In this document: one piece after another, positions 46,570-54,463 of the stretch
How positions within the stretch are numbered: the first letter of the stretch is position 1
Layout of the letters: every line of letters starts with the position of its first letter
Source: Sphingobium naphthae
Lineage (GTDB): Bacteria > Pseudomonadota > Alphaproteobacteria > Sphingomonadales > Sphingomonadaceae
Length of the DNA: 64,000 nt
Assembly: GCF_020782235.1 (NCBI RefSeq)
Contig: NZ_JAJGNO010000002.1
Span: forward strand, 372,001-436,000
Direction of reading: 5' to 3'
The notes under the pieces: model-generated
Databases searched by the model: none
Seen by the model: the letters and a program-made list of their open reading frames with translations, nothing else
Told to the model about the DNA's origin: nothing
Program-made: the position numbers and the translations under genes

Positions 46570-47825
46570 TCGGCGCGATCGCCAGTTCCCATACCCCCAC
46601 TATCGGTTTCGCGCTCGACGCCCGCAAGCAGGACGATCCGGCCTGGAAGCCGATCTTCGACGCCTATGGCCCGATCCGCCACTGGCTGGAGGACAAGCGG
46701 CCCGACGTGCTGCTGATGATCTACAATGATCATATCACATCCTTCTTCTTCGACCATTATTCCGCCTTCTGCCTGGGCGTGGACGATCGCTACGCCGTCG
46801 CCGACGAAGGCGGTGGCGCGCGCCCGATGCCGCCGGTCGCGGGCGACGCCGCGCTCTCGCGCCATATCCTGCAGTCGCTGATGACCGACGAGTTCGACAT
46901 GAGCAGCTTTCGCGACAAGCCGCTCGACCATGGCATCTTCTCGCCGCTCTCGGTGCTGCTGCCCCATGACGCACATGGCTGGCCCACGCGGATCGTGCCG
47001 CTGCAGGTGGGCGTGCTGCAATTCCCCATCCCCACGGCCCGGCGCTGCTATAATCTGGGCCAGGCGCTGCGCCGCGCGATCGAAAGCTATCCCCCGGACA
47101 TCAAGGTCGCGATCGTCGCCACCGGCGGCCTGTCGCATCAGGTCCATGGCGAACGCTGCGGCTTCAACAACACCGACTGGGACATGCGCTTCCTCGACCT
47201 GCTCGAAAAGGATCCCGAAGCGCTCACCCGCATGACTCATGCCGACTATGCGCGCCTCGGCGGCATGGAGGGCTCGGAAGTCATCATGTGGCTGATCATG
47301 CGCGGCGCGCTCTCGGCGCGGATCACGCGCGTGCACCAAAGCTATTATCTGCCGTCGATGACCGCGATCGCGACCGCCATCTACGAAAATGAAGCCGCGC
47401 CGATGGACGAAGCCGACGCCGCCCGGCACCGCGATCGCATGGCCGATCAGCTGCGCGGCGCCGACGCGCTGGAGGGCACCTATCCCTATACGCAGGAACG
47501 CAGCGCCCAGGGTTGGCGCGTCAATCGCTTCCTCCATCGCCTGGTCGATCCCGGCCACCGCGCCCGCTTCCTCGCCGACGAGGCGGGCGAACTGGCCGCC
47601 GCCGACCTCAGCGAAGGCGAGCGCGACCTTATCCGCCGGCGCGACTGGCGCGGGCTGATCCACCATGGCGCCATCTTCTTCCTGCTGGAAAAGCTCGGTG
47701 CCGTCAGTGGCGTTTCCAACCTCCACATCTACGCCGCCATGCGCGGCGAAACGCTGGAGGACTTCCAAAAGACCCGCAACCAGCAGGTCATCTATTCGGT
47801 CGCCGCGCCCGTCGACCAGGACTGA
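46557..47825 (+). CDS. desB: Gallate dioxygenase (fused LigB-LigA type)
   Basis: 422 residues, like DesB of Sphingobium SYK-6. Extradiol ring cleavage of gallate to 4-oxalomesaconate. The LigB-like domain carries iron ligands His12 (SSHTPTIG), His59 (IYNDHI) and a Glu in GMEGSE (238 or 241), and the catalytic His194 in GGLSHQ. The C-terminal about 110 residues are the LigA-like domain (VNRFLHRLVDP to DFQKTRNQQ), which is a separate subunit in LigAB. GTG start at 46557, AGGA 7 bases upstream. It leads an operon with a transporter and an outer-membrane channel. Protocatechuate activity is possible; the fusion favours gallate. Confidence 0.92.
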   Translation: MATLIGAIASSHTPTIGFALDARKQDDPAWKPIFDAYGPIRHWLEDKRPDVLLMIYNDHITSFFFDHYSAFCLGVDDRYAVADEGGGARPMPPVAGDAALSRHILQSLMTDEFDMSSFRDKPLDHGIFSPLSVLLPHDAHGWPTRIVPLQVGVLQFPIPTARRCYNLGQALRRAIESYPPDIKVAIVATGGLSHQVHGERCGFNNTDWDMRFLDLLEKDPEALTRMTHADYARLGGMEGSEVIMWLIMRGALSARITRVHQSYYLPSMTAIATAIYENEAAPMDEADAARHRDRMADQLRGADALEGTYPYTQERSAQGWRVNRFLHRLVDPGHRARFLADEAGELAAADLSEGERDLIRRRDWRGLIHHGAIFFLLEKLGAVSGVSNLHIYAAMRGETLEDFQKTRNQQVIYSVAAPVDQD

Positions 47826-47865
47826 TCGTCCCCGCGGGCATGTTCAAGGAAAGTAGGTAGAGGAT

Positions 47866-49179
47866 ATGAGTGAACTGGACCCGCGGGCGATCATCGCGCG
47901 CGAACCCATGCATTTTCGCCAGGTGATCGCCATCGGCATCGCCACGGCGCTGAACGCGCTCGACGGCTTCGACGTGCTGTCGATCAGCTTCGCCGCGCCC
48001 GGCATCGCCCGGGACTGGGGCATTGATCGCGCCGCGCTCGGCCTCGTCCTGTCGATGGAGCTGATCGGCATGGGCATCGGCGCCCTCATCCTGGGCGCCA
48101 TGGCCGACCGGATCGGCCGCCGCCCGACCATCCTCTCCTGCCTCGTCATCATGGCGGCGGGCATGTTCCTCGCCTCCACGGCGCAGAATGTCACCATCCT
48201 CTCGGCCTACCGGCTCTTCACGGGTCTGGGCATCGGCGGCATGCTGGCGGCGACCAACGCGATCGTCGCCGAATGCTCCAATGCGCGCCGCCGCAACCTG
48301 GCGGTGGCGATCATGGCGGGCGGCTATCCCGTCGGCGCGATCATCGGCGGGTCCATCGCCTCGCTGCTGCTCGCCTCGACCGGCCGCTGGCAGACCGTGT
48401 TCGAATTCGGCGCGATCCTGACCGCCTGCTTCATCCCTATCGTGCTGTGGCTGGTGCCCGAAACCATCGCCTTCCTGCTGCACAAGCGGCCCGCCGGCGC
48501 GCTGGAGAAGATCAACCGCACCATGGTGCGCCAGGGCCGCGCCCCGCTCGACGCCCTGCCGCCCCGCGACGAAGCGCCCCAGCGCTTCAGCTTCGGCCAG
48601 TTCTTCGCGCCCGGCCTGGCCAGCGTCACCTTGCTGCTGATCCTCGCCTATTTCGCGCACATGATGACCTTCTACTTCCTGGTGAAGTGGATTCCCAAGA
48701 TCGTCACCGACATGGGCTACCCGCCCGCGCTGGCCGGCAGCGTGCTGGTCTGGGCCAATGTCGGCAGCGCCACCGGTTGTCTGGTGCTCAGCCTGATGAC
48801 GCAGAAGGTCGGCGTGCGTCCGCTGGTGATCGGCGCGATGATCTGCGGCGCCGTCGCGGTCGCCGTCTTCGGCCAGGGCTTCAGCACGCTCGCCAGCCTC
48901 GGCGTCATTGCCTGCATCGGCGGCTTCTTCACCAATGCCGCCACCGCCGGCCTCTATGCCGTCATCGCCCAGTCCTTCCCGGCCGCGCTGCGCGCCGGCG
49001 GCACGGGCTTGGTGATCGGCGTCGGCCGCGCGGGCGCCGCGCTCGGGCCGATCGTCGCCGGCCTGCTCTTCGCCAGCGGCACCCCGCTCTCGATCGTCGC
49101 CCTGCTGATGGCGGGCGGCACGCTGGTCGGCGGCATCGCCCTGGCGCTGGTGCGCTACCGCGAAAACGCCATCGCCTGA
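47866..49179 (+). CDS. Aromatic acid:H+ symporter (AAHS family MFS)
   Basis: 437 residues, 12 hydrophobic segments. The AAHS signature ALDGFDVLSISFAAPGIARD in helix 1 (with the conserved Asp-Gly-Phe-Asp) and DRIGRRP in the loop after helix 2 are clear. PcaK/GalT-like proteins import protocatechuate, 4-hydroxybenzoate or gallate. It sits between the gallate dioxygenase and an outer-membrane channel gene, so gallate is the likely cargo. ATG behind AGAGGATAT. Confidence 0.92.
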   Translation: MSELDPRAIIAREPMHFRQVIAIGIATALNALDGFDVLSISFAAPGIARDWGIDRAALGLVLSMELIGMGIGALILGAMADRIGRRPTILSCLVIMAAGMFLASTAQNVTILSAYRLFTGLGIGGMLAATNAIVAECSNARRRNLAVAIMAGGYPVGAIIGGSIASLLLASTGRWQTVFEFGAILTACFIPIVLWLVPETIAFLLHKRPAGALEKINRTMVRQGRAPLDALPPRDEAPQRFSFGQFFAPGLASVTLLLILAYFAHMMTFYFLVKWIPKIVTDMGYPPALAGSVLVWANVGSATGCLVLSLMTQKVGVRPLVIGAMICGAVAVAVFGQGFSTLASLGVIACIGGFFTNAATAGLYAVIAQSFPAALRAGGTGLVIGVGRAGAALGPIVAGLLFASGTPLSIVALLMAGGTLVGGIALALVRYRENAIA

Positions 49180-49238
49180 TGCGCGGCGGGCGGGCCTTGG
49201 CGCCCGCCCGCCCGCCCACGAAGTTTAGGAGAAGATAT

Positions 49239-50759
49239 ATGTCGCGCCGTTTTTCGCGGCTCGCGGGCCTCGCCTGCGCCGCTCCCCTCTCGCTCGCTCT
49301 GGCGTCCGTCGCGTCGGCCCAGTCCGTCGCCCCCGACGATGATGCCAAGGACAGCTCTGGCGGCCCGCAGGCGTCCGCCTCGCCGCCGGGCATCCGGCCC
49401 GCCCGGTCGCAGCCCGCCCCCGCCGAAGCGCTGCCCGGCGGGCGCAAGGGCCCGCCCGGCGTGCCGCAGGCGCTCCGCTGGACCGAAGACTGGTCGAAGA
49501 AGCCGGCCGACGACGCCCCCTTCCTGGAGAAAATCCGTCATATCTCGCTTGATGCGGACGATGACGTCTATCTCTCCATCGGCGGCGAGGCGCGGGTCTA
49601 TTACACCAACTGGAAGCACTCGACCCTGGGCCTGCGCGCCAATGATGACAATGATCCGGTGCAGACCCGGCTGCGGCTGGTCGGCGACCTGCATGTCGGC
49701 CCCTATGTCCGCGCCTATGTCGAACTGGGCGACAATCGCGAGCATGGCGAACAATTCGCCACCCCGCCCAATGAGGACCGGATCGATCTCTATCAGGCGT
49801 TCATGGACGTCACCGTGCCGCTGGGCGACGCTGGCAAGCTGACCTTCCGCCCCGGCCGCTTCGAAATGCCGCTGGGCAATGGCAAGCTGGTGGGCATTCG
49901 CGAAGGGCTCAACATGCGCCTCACCTATCAGGGGCTGCGCACCACCTATATCCTACCCGGCAAGCTGTCGGTGGACGCCTTCGCCCTGCGCCCGGTCGCG
50001 ATCTCGGCGGACAGTTTCGACGATACGGGCGACGCCGGCAAGGCGTTCAAGGGCATCTACGTCAGCGCGCCCAAGGCAATCGCGGGCTTCGGCACCGACG
50101 CCTATTGGTATCGCTATGACCGCAGCAACGCTACCCTGCGCGAAGGCACGGGCGATGACCAGCGTAACAGTTGGGGCGCGCGCCTGTGGAAGCGCACGCC
50201 GCAATTCGACTTCGACCTGGAGGGCACGGTCCAGCGCGGCAGCTTCGCCGATCAGGACATTCGCGCCTGGGGCGTCATGCTGGAAACCGGCTATAGCTGG
50301 CCGTCCATGCCGATGAAGCCGCGGCTCGGCCTGCGCGCCAACGCCTTCAGCGGCGATGATGACCTCGACGATGGCAAGGCCGGCACATTCGTCGCCGCCG
50401 GGCCGCGCCTGCCGCTCTACAGCGAAGCCGCCTTCTTCAACTTCTCCAACATGGTGGATCTCTATCCCTCGCTGACGCTGAAGCCGGTCGACAATGTCAC
50501 GCTGATGGCGGGTCCGGATTTCCTCTGGCGTCAGGACAAGGCGGATGGCGTCTATATCGGCCCATCCGGCGCCTCCTTCGCGCCCTATGACGGATCGCGC
50601 TATGTCGGCACCGCGCTCAATCTGGAAGCATCCTGGCAGACGACCCGGCGGCTGAGCTTCCGCCTGTTCGAAACCTATTTTTCCGCGGGCGACGGCTTTG
50701 CGCGCAATGGCGGGCGCAACGGCAATTATTTCGGCCTGCTGTCCAGCTACCGTTTCTGA
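49239..50759 (+). CDS. Alginate-export-family outer-membrane channel
   Basis: 506 residues. Signal peptide 1 to about 28 (SLALASVASAQ), a proline-rich linker (SPPGIRPARSQPAPAEALP), then an AlgE/Alginate_exp beta-barrel with DDVYLSIGGEARVYYTNW, RTTYILPGKLSVDAF and terminal SSYRF ending in Phe. ATG after AGGAGAAG. Despite its name the family includes general porins for small acids; third in the operon with gallate dioxygenase and transporter, it probably lets aromatic acids across the outer membrane (inference). It has no link to alginate here. Confidence 0.88.
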   Translation: MSRRFSRLAGLACAAPLSLALASVASAQSVAPDDDAKDSSGGPQASASPPGIRPARSQPAPAEALPGGRKGPPGVPQALRWTEDWSKKPADDAPFLEKIRHISLDADDDVYLSIGGEARVYYTNWKHSTLGLRANDDNDPVQTRLRLVGDLHVGPYVRAYVELGDNREHGEQFATPPNEDRIDLYQAFMDVTVPLGDAGKLTFRPGRFEMPLGNGKLVGIREGLNMRLTYQGLRTTYILPGKLSVDAFALRPVAISADSFDDTGDAGKAFKGIYVSAPKAIAGFGTDAYWYRYDRSNATLREGTGDDQRNSWGARLWKRTPQFDFDLEGTVQRGSFADQDIRAWGVMLETGYSWPSMPMKPRLGLRANAFSGDDDLDDGKAGTFVAAGPRLPLYSEAAFFNFSNMVDLYPSLTLKPVDNVTLMAGPDFLWRQDKADGVYIGPSGASFAPYDGSRYVGTALNLEASWQTTRRLSFRLFETYFSAGDGFARNGGRNGNYFGLLSSYRF

Positions 50760-50771
50760 TCGGTCCGCATC

Positions 50772-50799
50772 GGGCGGCGGCGCGTCCGCGTCGCCGCCC
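50772..50799. terminator. Bidirectional hairpin between convergent genes
   Basis: GGGCGGCG / CGCCGCCC with a GC-rich 12-base loop that can pair further, between the channel gene stop (50759) and the convergent CDF stop (50820). Confidence 0.65.
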
Positions 50800-50819
50800 T
50801 CCTCATCAGGACTTTTCCG

Positions 50820-51767
50820 TCAGGACGGAGCGACCCGCACGGCGTCGCGCTGCTTTTCCGGACGGATATAGATGGAATCGAGCTGCGGCATCGCCGCCTT
50901 CAGCTCCGCCTCAATCTCCTCGATCAGCGTCTCGCCCTCGCCCATCGACAAGCCATCGGCGAAATCGGCGCTGATCGCCACGAACACCGCCTCGGGCGCG
51001 ATATGGACGGTGCGCACATGGTTCACCGACAGGATCGCGCTGCGCGTCTCCAGATGCCGCCGCACCCGCTCCACCAGCGCCGGGTCGGCGCTCTCGCCGA
51101 TCAGCAGCCCCTTGGCCTCGCGCGCCAGCAGCAAGGCGACCAGCCCCAGGATCAGGCCGATGACGATCGAGGCGAGCCCGTCGATCCGCGCATCGTCCAG
51201 ATAATGGCTGAGCGACACGCCGATGCCCGCCACGAACAGGCCGATCAGCGCCGCGCTGTCCTCGAACAGGACGATGAAGCCCGCCGGGTCCTTCGACCGG
51301 CGGATCGCCGTCCACCAGGGCGTCTCGCCCCGGCTGGCGTTGAACGCGCGCACCGCGATGGCCCAGGACCCGCCCTCCAGCAGGATGGCGATGCCCAGCA
51401 CGATATAGTTGATCAACGGATCGCGCAGCGGCTCGGGCGCGCGGATATGGACAATGCCTTCATAGATAGAGATGCCCGCGCCCAGCGCGAAGATCAGGAT
51501 CGCGACGATGAAGGCCCAGAAATACAGCTCGCGCCCATAGCCGAAGGGGTGGGCGCGGTCCGGCGGCCGGCCCGCGCGCCGCTGGCCATAGAGCAGCAGC
51601 AGCTGATTGCCCGAATCCACCAGCGAATGGACGCCCTCGGTCATCATCGACGATGATCCGCTGATGCCCGCGGCGATGAACTTGGCGATGGCGATGCCCA
51701 CATTCGCCGCCAGCGCGCCATAGAGGACGATATTCTTGCGAAATCCCCCGCGCTGTTCCTGCGCCAT
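50820..51767 (-). CDS. Cation diffusion facilitator (CDF) metal exporter
   Basis: 315 residues, six membrane helices. The metal site HxxxD is His47-Asp51 in TEGVHSLVDSGNQ (helix 2), with Asp residues in YLDDARIDGLAS for helix 5. A cytoplasmic C-terminal domain (HLETRSAILSVNHVRTVHI) completes the fold. It exports zinc, iron, cobalt or related divalent ions in exchange for protons. It is downstream of the copper-storage-like gene on the same strand, but a strong hairpin at 51897 separates them, so it probably has its own promoter. Confidence 0.92.
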   Translation of the reverse strand: MAQEQRGGFRKNIVLYGALAANVGIAIAKFIAAGISGSSSMMTEGVHSLVDSGNQLLLLYGQRRAGRPPDRAHPFGYGRELYFWAFIVAILIFALGAGISIYEGIVHIRAPEPLRDPLINYIVLGIAILLEGGSWAIAVRAFNASRGETPWWTAIRRSKDPAGFIVLFEDSAALIGLFVAGIGVSLSHYLDDARIDGLASIVIGLILGLVALLLAREAKGLLIGESADPALVERVRRHLETRSAILSVNHVRTVHIAPEAVFVAISADFADGLSMGEGETLIEEIEAELKAAMPQLDSIYIRPEKQRDAVRVAPS

Positions 51768-51896
51768 GCGTCAGCGCCGCCGGGTCGGCTGGGAAGGGAC
51801 AGCGCGGGCGAACAGGGGGGCAGCGGGCAGGCTGGCAGCGGGCAGGCGGATCATCTTCATGTCCGCAGCAATGGACCAGCACCCCCATCGGTTCCG

Positions 51897-51936
51897 CCGT
51901 GGCGGCGCGCGACGGTCAGGACGCGCGCCGCCACGG
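51897..51936 (-). terminator. Strong hairpin after the Cys-rich protein gene
   Basis: Perfect 15-base GC-rich stem CCGTGGCGGCGCGCG / CGCGCGCCGCCACGG with a 10-base loop, 6 bases after the minus-strand stop at 51942. There is no U tract. It probably ends the SDR - DUF3008 - Cys-rich protein transcript. Confidence 0.75.
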
Positions 51937-51941
51937 CCCGG

Positions 51942-52331
51942 TCACTGCACCGTCGGGATCGCCGCGCGGCAATCCTCCGCGCATTCGCGGCACATGGTCG
52001 CGCAAAGCTGGCAATGTTCATGGTCATGGCCGCCACATTCCTCGGCGCAGATCATGCAGACGGCGGCGCAATGCTCCAGCATCGCGCGCAGCGCCTCGAC
52101 ATTCTGCCCGGTCCGTCGCACCGCCATCCGCGCCGTCGCCGCGCAGACATCGGCGCAATCCAGGCAGGTGCGGATGCACTGGCGCATGTCCATCTCCTCC
52201 GCGACGCAAGCGTCCGCGCAGGAAGAGCACATCAGGTCGCAGAACATCGCATGGCGCGCCGCCGTGGCAAGCGCGTCGTTGATGTCGCCGGCGACATCGG
52301 GATGGAGGGCGATCATCTTGGCGATCGACAT
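51942..52331 (-). CDS. Four-helix-bundle copper-storage-like protein (Csp3/DUF326 type)
   Basis: 129 residues with 17 cysteines, most in CxxxC or CxxC spacing along four predicted helices (MFCDLMCSSCADAC, QCIRTCLDCADVC, HCAAVCMICAEEC, HCQLCATMCRECAEDC) plus a GGHDHEHC loop. There is no signal peptide, so it resembles cytosolic Csp3, which stores many Cu(I) ions inside a helix bundle. AAGGAGA precedes the ATG. Neighbours are a DUF3008 gene and a Tat-exported SDR upstream and a metal exporter downstream, consistent with metal stress. Confidence 0.9.
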   Translation of the reverse strand: MSIAKMIALHPDVAGDINDALATAARHAMFCDLMCSSCADACVAEEMDMRQCIRTCLDCADVCAATARMAVRRTGQNVEALRAMLEHCAAVCMICAEECGGHDHEHCQLCATMCRECAEDCRAAIPTVQ

Positions 52332-52374
52332 GCAGGTCTCCTTTTGTCCATTGAATAAGGGGTGCGAAGGGCGG

Positions 52375-52563
52375 TCAGTCCTTCGACTTGTGCTCGGGCT
52401 TGCCCTTGCGCTTGGTGGAGGCCATCTCCTCCAGCTCCGTCTCCGTCATGGATTCCTCCATGGATCGGGACGCGCCTTGCAGGTCGCTCTTGGGCGTGTC
52501 GCCCCGCTTGGCCGAAAGCGCCGCGCCCGCGGCCTTTTGCTGTGCTGCCGATTTGGCCGGCAT
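52375..52563 (-). CDS. DUF3008 family small protein
   Basis: 62 residues, highly charged. The N-terminal PAKSAAQQKAAGAALSAKRG matches the DUF3008 family; the remainder is acidic then basic, ending KGKPEHKSKD. It is probably disordered with a short helix. GGAGATGAG precedes the ATG. It lies 20 bases after the SDR gene and 44 before the Cys-rich gene, likely one transcript. Function unknown; the family is often found beside stress genes. Confidence 0.85.
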   Translation of the reverse strand: MPAKSAAQQKAAGAALSAKRGDTPKSDLQGASRSMEESMTETELEEMASTKRKGKPEHKSKD

Positions 52564-52582
52564 GTCTCATCTCCTTCGTCGC

Positions 52583-53590
52583 TTATGGTCCGCCGCGCCC
52601 GCCCACCGCGCCGAAGATCTGGCCGGTGGTGTAGCTCAGCATCGGATCGGCCAGCGCCACATAGAGCGGGCCCAGCTCGGCTGGTTGGCCGGGGCGGCCC
52701 ATCGGCGTGTCCGATCCGAATGTCACCAGCTTGTCGGGCTCCTGGCCGCCCGTCACCTGCAGGGGCGTCCATACCGGCCCCGGAGCGACGCCGTTGACGC
52801 GGATGCCCTTGGACGCCAGCTGCTTGGCCAGGCCCTTGGTGAAGTTCATGATCGCCGCCTTGGTGCAGGCATAATCGATGATGTTCTCCGGCGGGTCATA
52901 GGCCGTCACCGACGTCGTGTTTATGATCGACGATCCCGGCCGCATCAGCGGAACGGCGGCCTTGCTCAGCCAGAACATGGCATAGACATTGGTCTTGAGC
53001 GTAGTGTCGAACTGCTCGCTCGAAATGTCGAGGATCGATGTCTGGCTGACCTGTCGCGCGGCATTGTTGACCAGGATTGACAGGCCGCCCAGCTGCCGGT
53101 GCGCATCGGCCACCAGCTTGCGGCAAAAGGCCTCGTCGCGAATGTCGCCCGGCAGCGTCACGAACGTCCGCCCGGCCTGCTTGACCAGCGCGCCCAGTTC
53201 CTGCGCGTCGGGCTCTTCGGCCGGCAGATAGTTGATCGCGATGTCCGCGCCCTCGCGCGCCAGCGCGATCGCCGCGGCCCGGCCGATGCCGCTGTCGCCG
53301 CCGGTGATCAGCGCCTTCATCCCCGCCAGCCGGTTGGATCCGCGATAGCTGCTCTCGCCATGGTCGGGGCGCGGCGACATCTTGCTGGTCAGCCCCGGCC
53401 AGGGCTGCTTCTGCTTGGGGAAAGGCGGCGTAGCGAACCCGGCGGCGCGTTCGCTCATGGGCGCGCCCGGGCTCTTCTGCTCCTGCGCCATCGCCGGCCG
53501 GGCCATCGCCGACACCGCCGCTATGCCGACCGCAGCGCCGCCCAGTAGATCGCGGCGGGACGCCCCGCCCTCCTGCTTCTCGTCCGTCAT
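52583..53590 (-). CDS. Tat-exported SDR-family oxidoreductase
   Basis: 335 residues. The N-terminus has a twin-arginine signal, SRRDLLGGA (11-19), a hydrophobic stretch and an AMA-QEQ cleavage site near 35. The mature part is a glucose/ribitol-dehydrogenase-like SDR (YghA type) with TGGDSGIGRA, NNAARQ, a Ser in INTTSVTAY and YACTK. An exported NAD(P)-dependent enzyme would have to fold with its cofactor before Tat transport. The ATG at 53590 follows GGAGG; a longer frame to 53635 adds a basic lead. First gene of the minus-strand stress group, with an EcfG-like promoter upstream. Confidence 0.9.
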   Translation of the reverse strand: MTDEKQEGGASRRDLLGGAAVGIAAVSAMARPAMAQEQKSPGAPMSERAAGFATPPFPKQKQPWPGLTSKMSPRPDHGESSYRGSNRLAGMKALITGGDSGIGRAAAIALAREGADIAINYLPAEEPDAQELGALVKQAGRTFVTLPGDIRDEAFCRKLVADAHRQLGGLSILVNNAARQVSQTSILDISSEQFDTTLKTNVYAMFWLSKAAVPLMRPGSSIINTTSVTAYDPPENIIDYACTKAAIMNFTKGLAKQLASKGIRVNGVAPGPVWTPLQVTGGQEPDKLVTFGSDTPMGRPGQPAELGPLYVALADPMLSYTTGQIFGAVGGRGGP

Positions 53591-53736
53591 GCCGCTGAAC
53601 CTCCGCTTGCCGGCTTGCACCATCCTGCTGGACAACAGGCGAGCCGCCGGCTTGTTCAGTGTGCCACCGCGAAAACAGGCCTCCGCTAAAGCAGGTTAGC
53701 CCCCAACCCGCTCTTGCTTGGGATAGTTAGTTAGCT

Positions 53737-53760
53737 AACGAACCATTTTCGCCTGATTCC
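53737..53760 (-). promoter_or_regulatory. Candidate EcfG-type promoter of the SDR/DUF3008 operon
   Basis: On the minus strand GGAAT-N16-GTT, near the general-stress sigma consensus GGAAC-N16/17-GTT, about 150 bases before the SDR start. It overlaps the perfect palindrome GTTAGCTAAC at 53730-53739, which may be a repressor site. The intergenic region 53591-53841 holds nothing else I can identify. Confidence 0.4.
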
Positions 53761-53841
53761 GCACTCTTGTCGCTTTCGCTGTCCGACTTGCCGCTATCGC
53801 TGCGCCGGGATCAAAAGCCCCGCCCTCTGGTTTGACCCTTG

Positions 53842-54456
53842 ATGGACATCGCGATCAATCCCGAATGGCAGCGCCTTCTTCCCTATGCGCTGGGCGGCGC
53901 GCTGCTGTTGTTCCTGCTCTTCAGCATCCCCTTCATCGGCCGCATCCTGCGCGCCCTGCTGTCGATCGGGCTGCTGGCGATCGGGCTGCTGGTGCTCGCC
54001 CAGCGCGCCCCGTTCGATCCTGCCCTCTCGCAGATCCAGTCGCGCCTTGGCCTTGGCGAACAGGAAGCGGTCGGCGACACAGTGCGCATCCGCATGTCGC
54101 CCGACGGCCATTTCTGGGCCCGCGCCACCGTCAATGGCGTGCCGCGCCGGATGCTGATCGACAGCGGCGCCACCGTCACCGCCCTTTCGCAGGACACTGC
54201 TCGCGCCGCATCGGTAACCCCGCAGGATGGCCTGGTCCCGGTCCTCATGCGCACCGCCAATGGCACCGTCCGGGTCCAGACTGGCACCGTGGACCGGCTC
54301 GCCCTCGACGGGCTGGAAGCGCGCGATCTCAGCGTCGTCGTCTCGCCCGCGCTGGGCGACGTCGACATATTGGGCATGAACTTCCTGACCCAGCTCGCCT
54401 CGTGGCGGGTCGAGGGCCGCACCCTCATCCTGGAACCCGCGCCGCCGCCAGCCTAG
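53842..54456 (+). CDS. Membrane-anchored retropepsin-like aspartic protease
   Basis: 204 residues. Two hydrophobic segments (about 13-33 and 36-54), then a single clan AA aspartic protease domain of the TIGR02281 type: active-site Asp107-Ser-Gly in MLIDSGATVTALS, a flap region GTVRVQTGTVDRL and ILGMNFLTQLASWRVEGRTL at the end. Such proteases act as dimers; the catalytic part is probably periplasmic. ATG chosen at 53842. It is alone on this strand; the next gene is convergent. Substrate unknown. Confidence 0.88.
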   Translation: MDIAINPEWQRLLPYALGGALLLFLLFSIPFIGRILRALLSIGLLAIGLLVLAQRAPFDPALSQIQSRLGLGEQEAVGDTVRIRMSPDGHFWARATVNGVPRRMLIDSGATVTALSQDTARAASVTPQDGLVPVLMRTANGTVRVQTGTVDRLALDGLEARDLSVVVSPALGDVDILGMNFLTQLASWRVEGRTLILEPAPPPA

Positions 54457-54463
54457 GCCGGCG

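Noticed and set aside
49239..50759. Alginate export function for the AlgE-like channel
   Set aside because: No alginate biosynthesis genes are present; the gene follows gallate catabolism genes.
53730..53739. GTTAGCTAAC palindrome as a MarR-type operator
   Set aside because: The palindrome is real, but no MarR or other regulator gene is nearby, so I do not assign a regulator.
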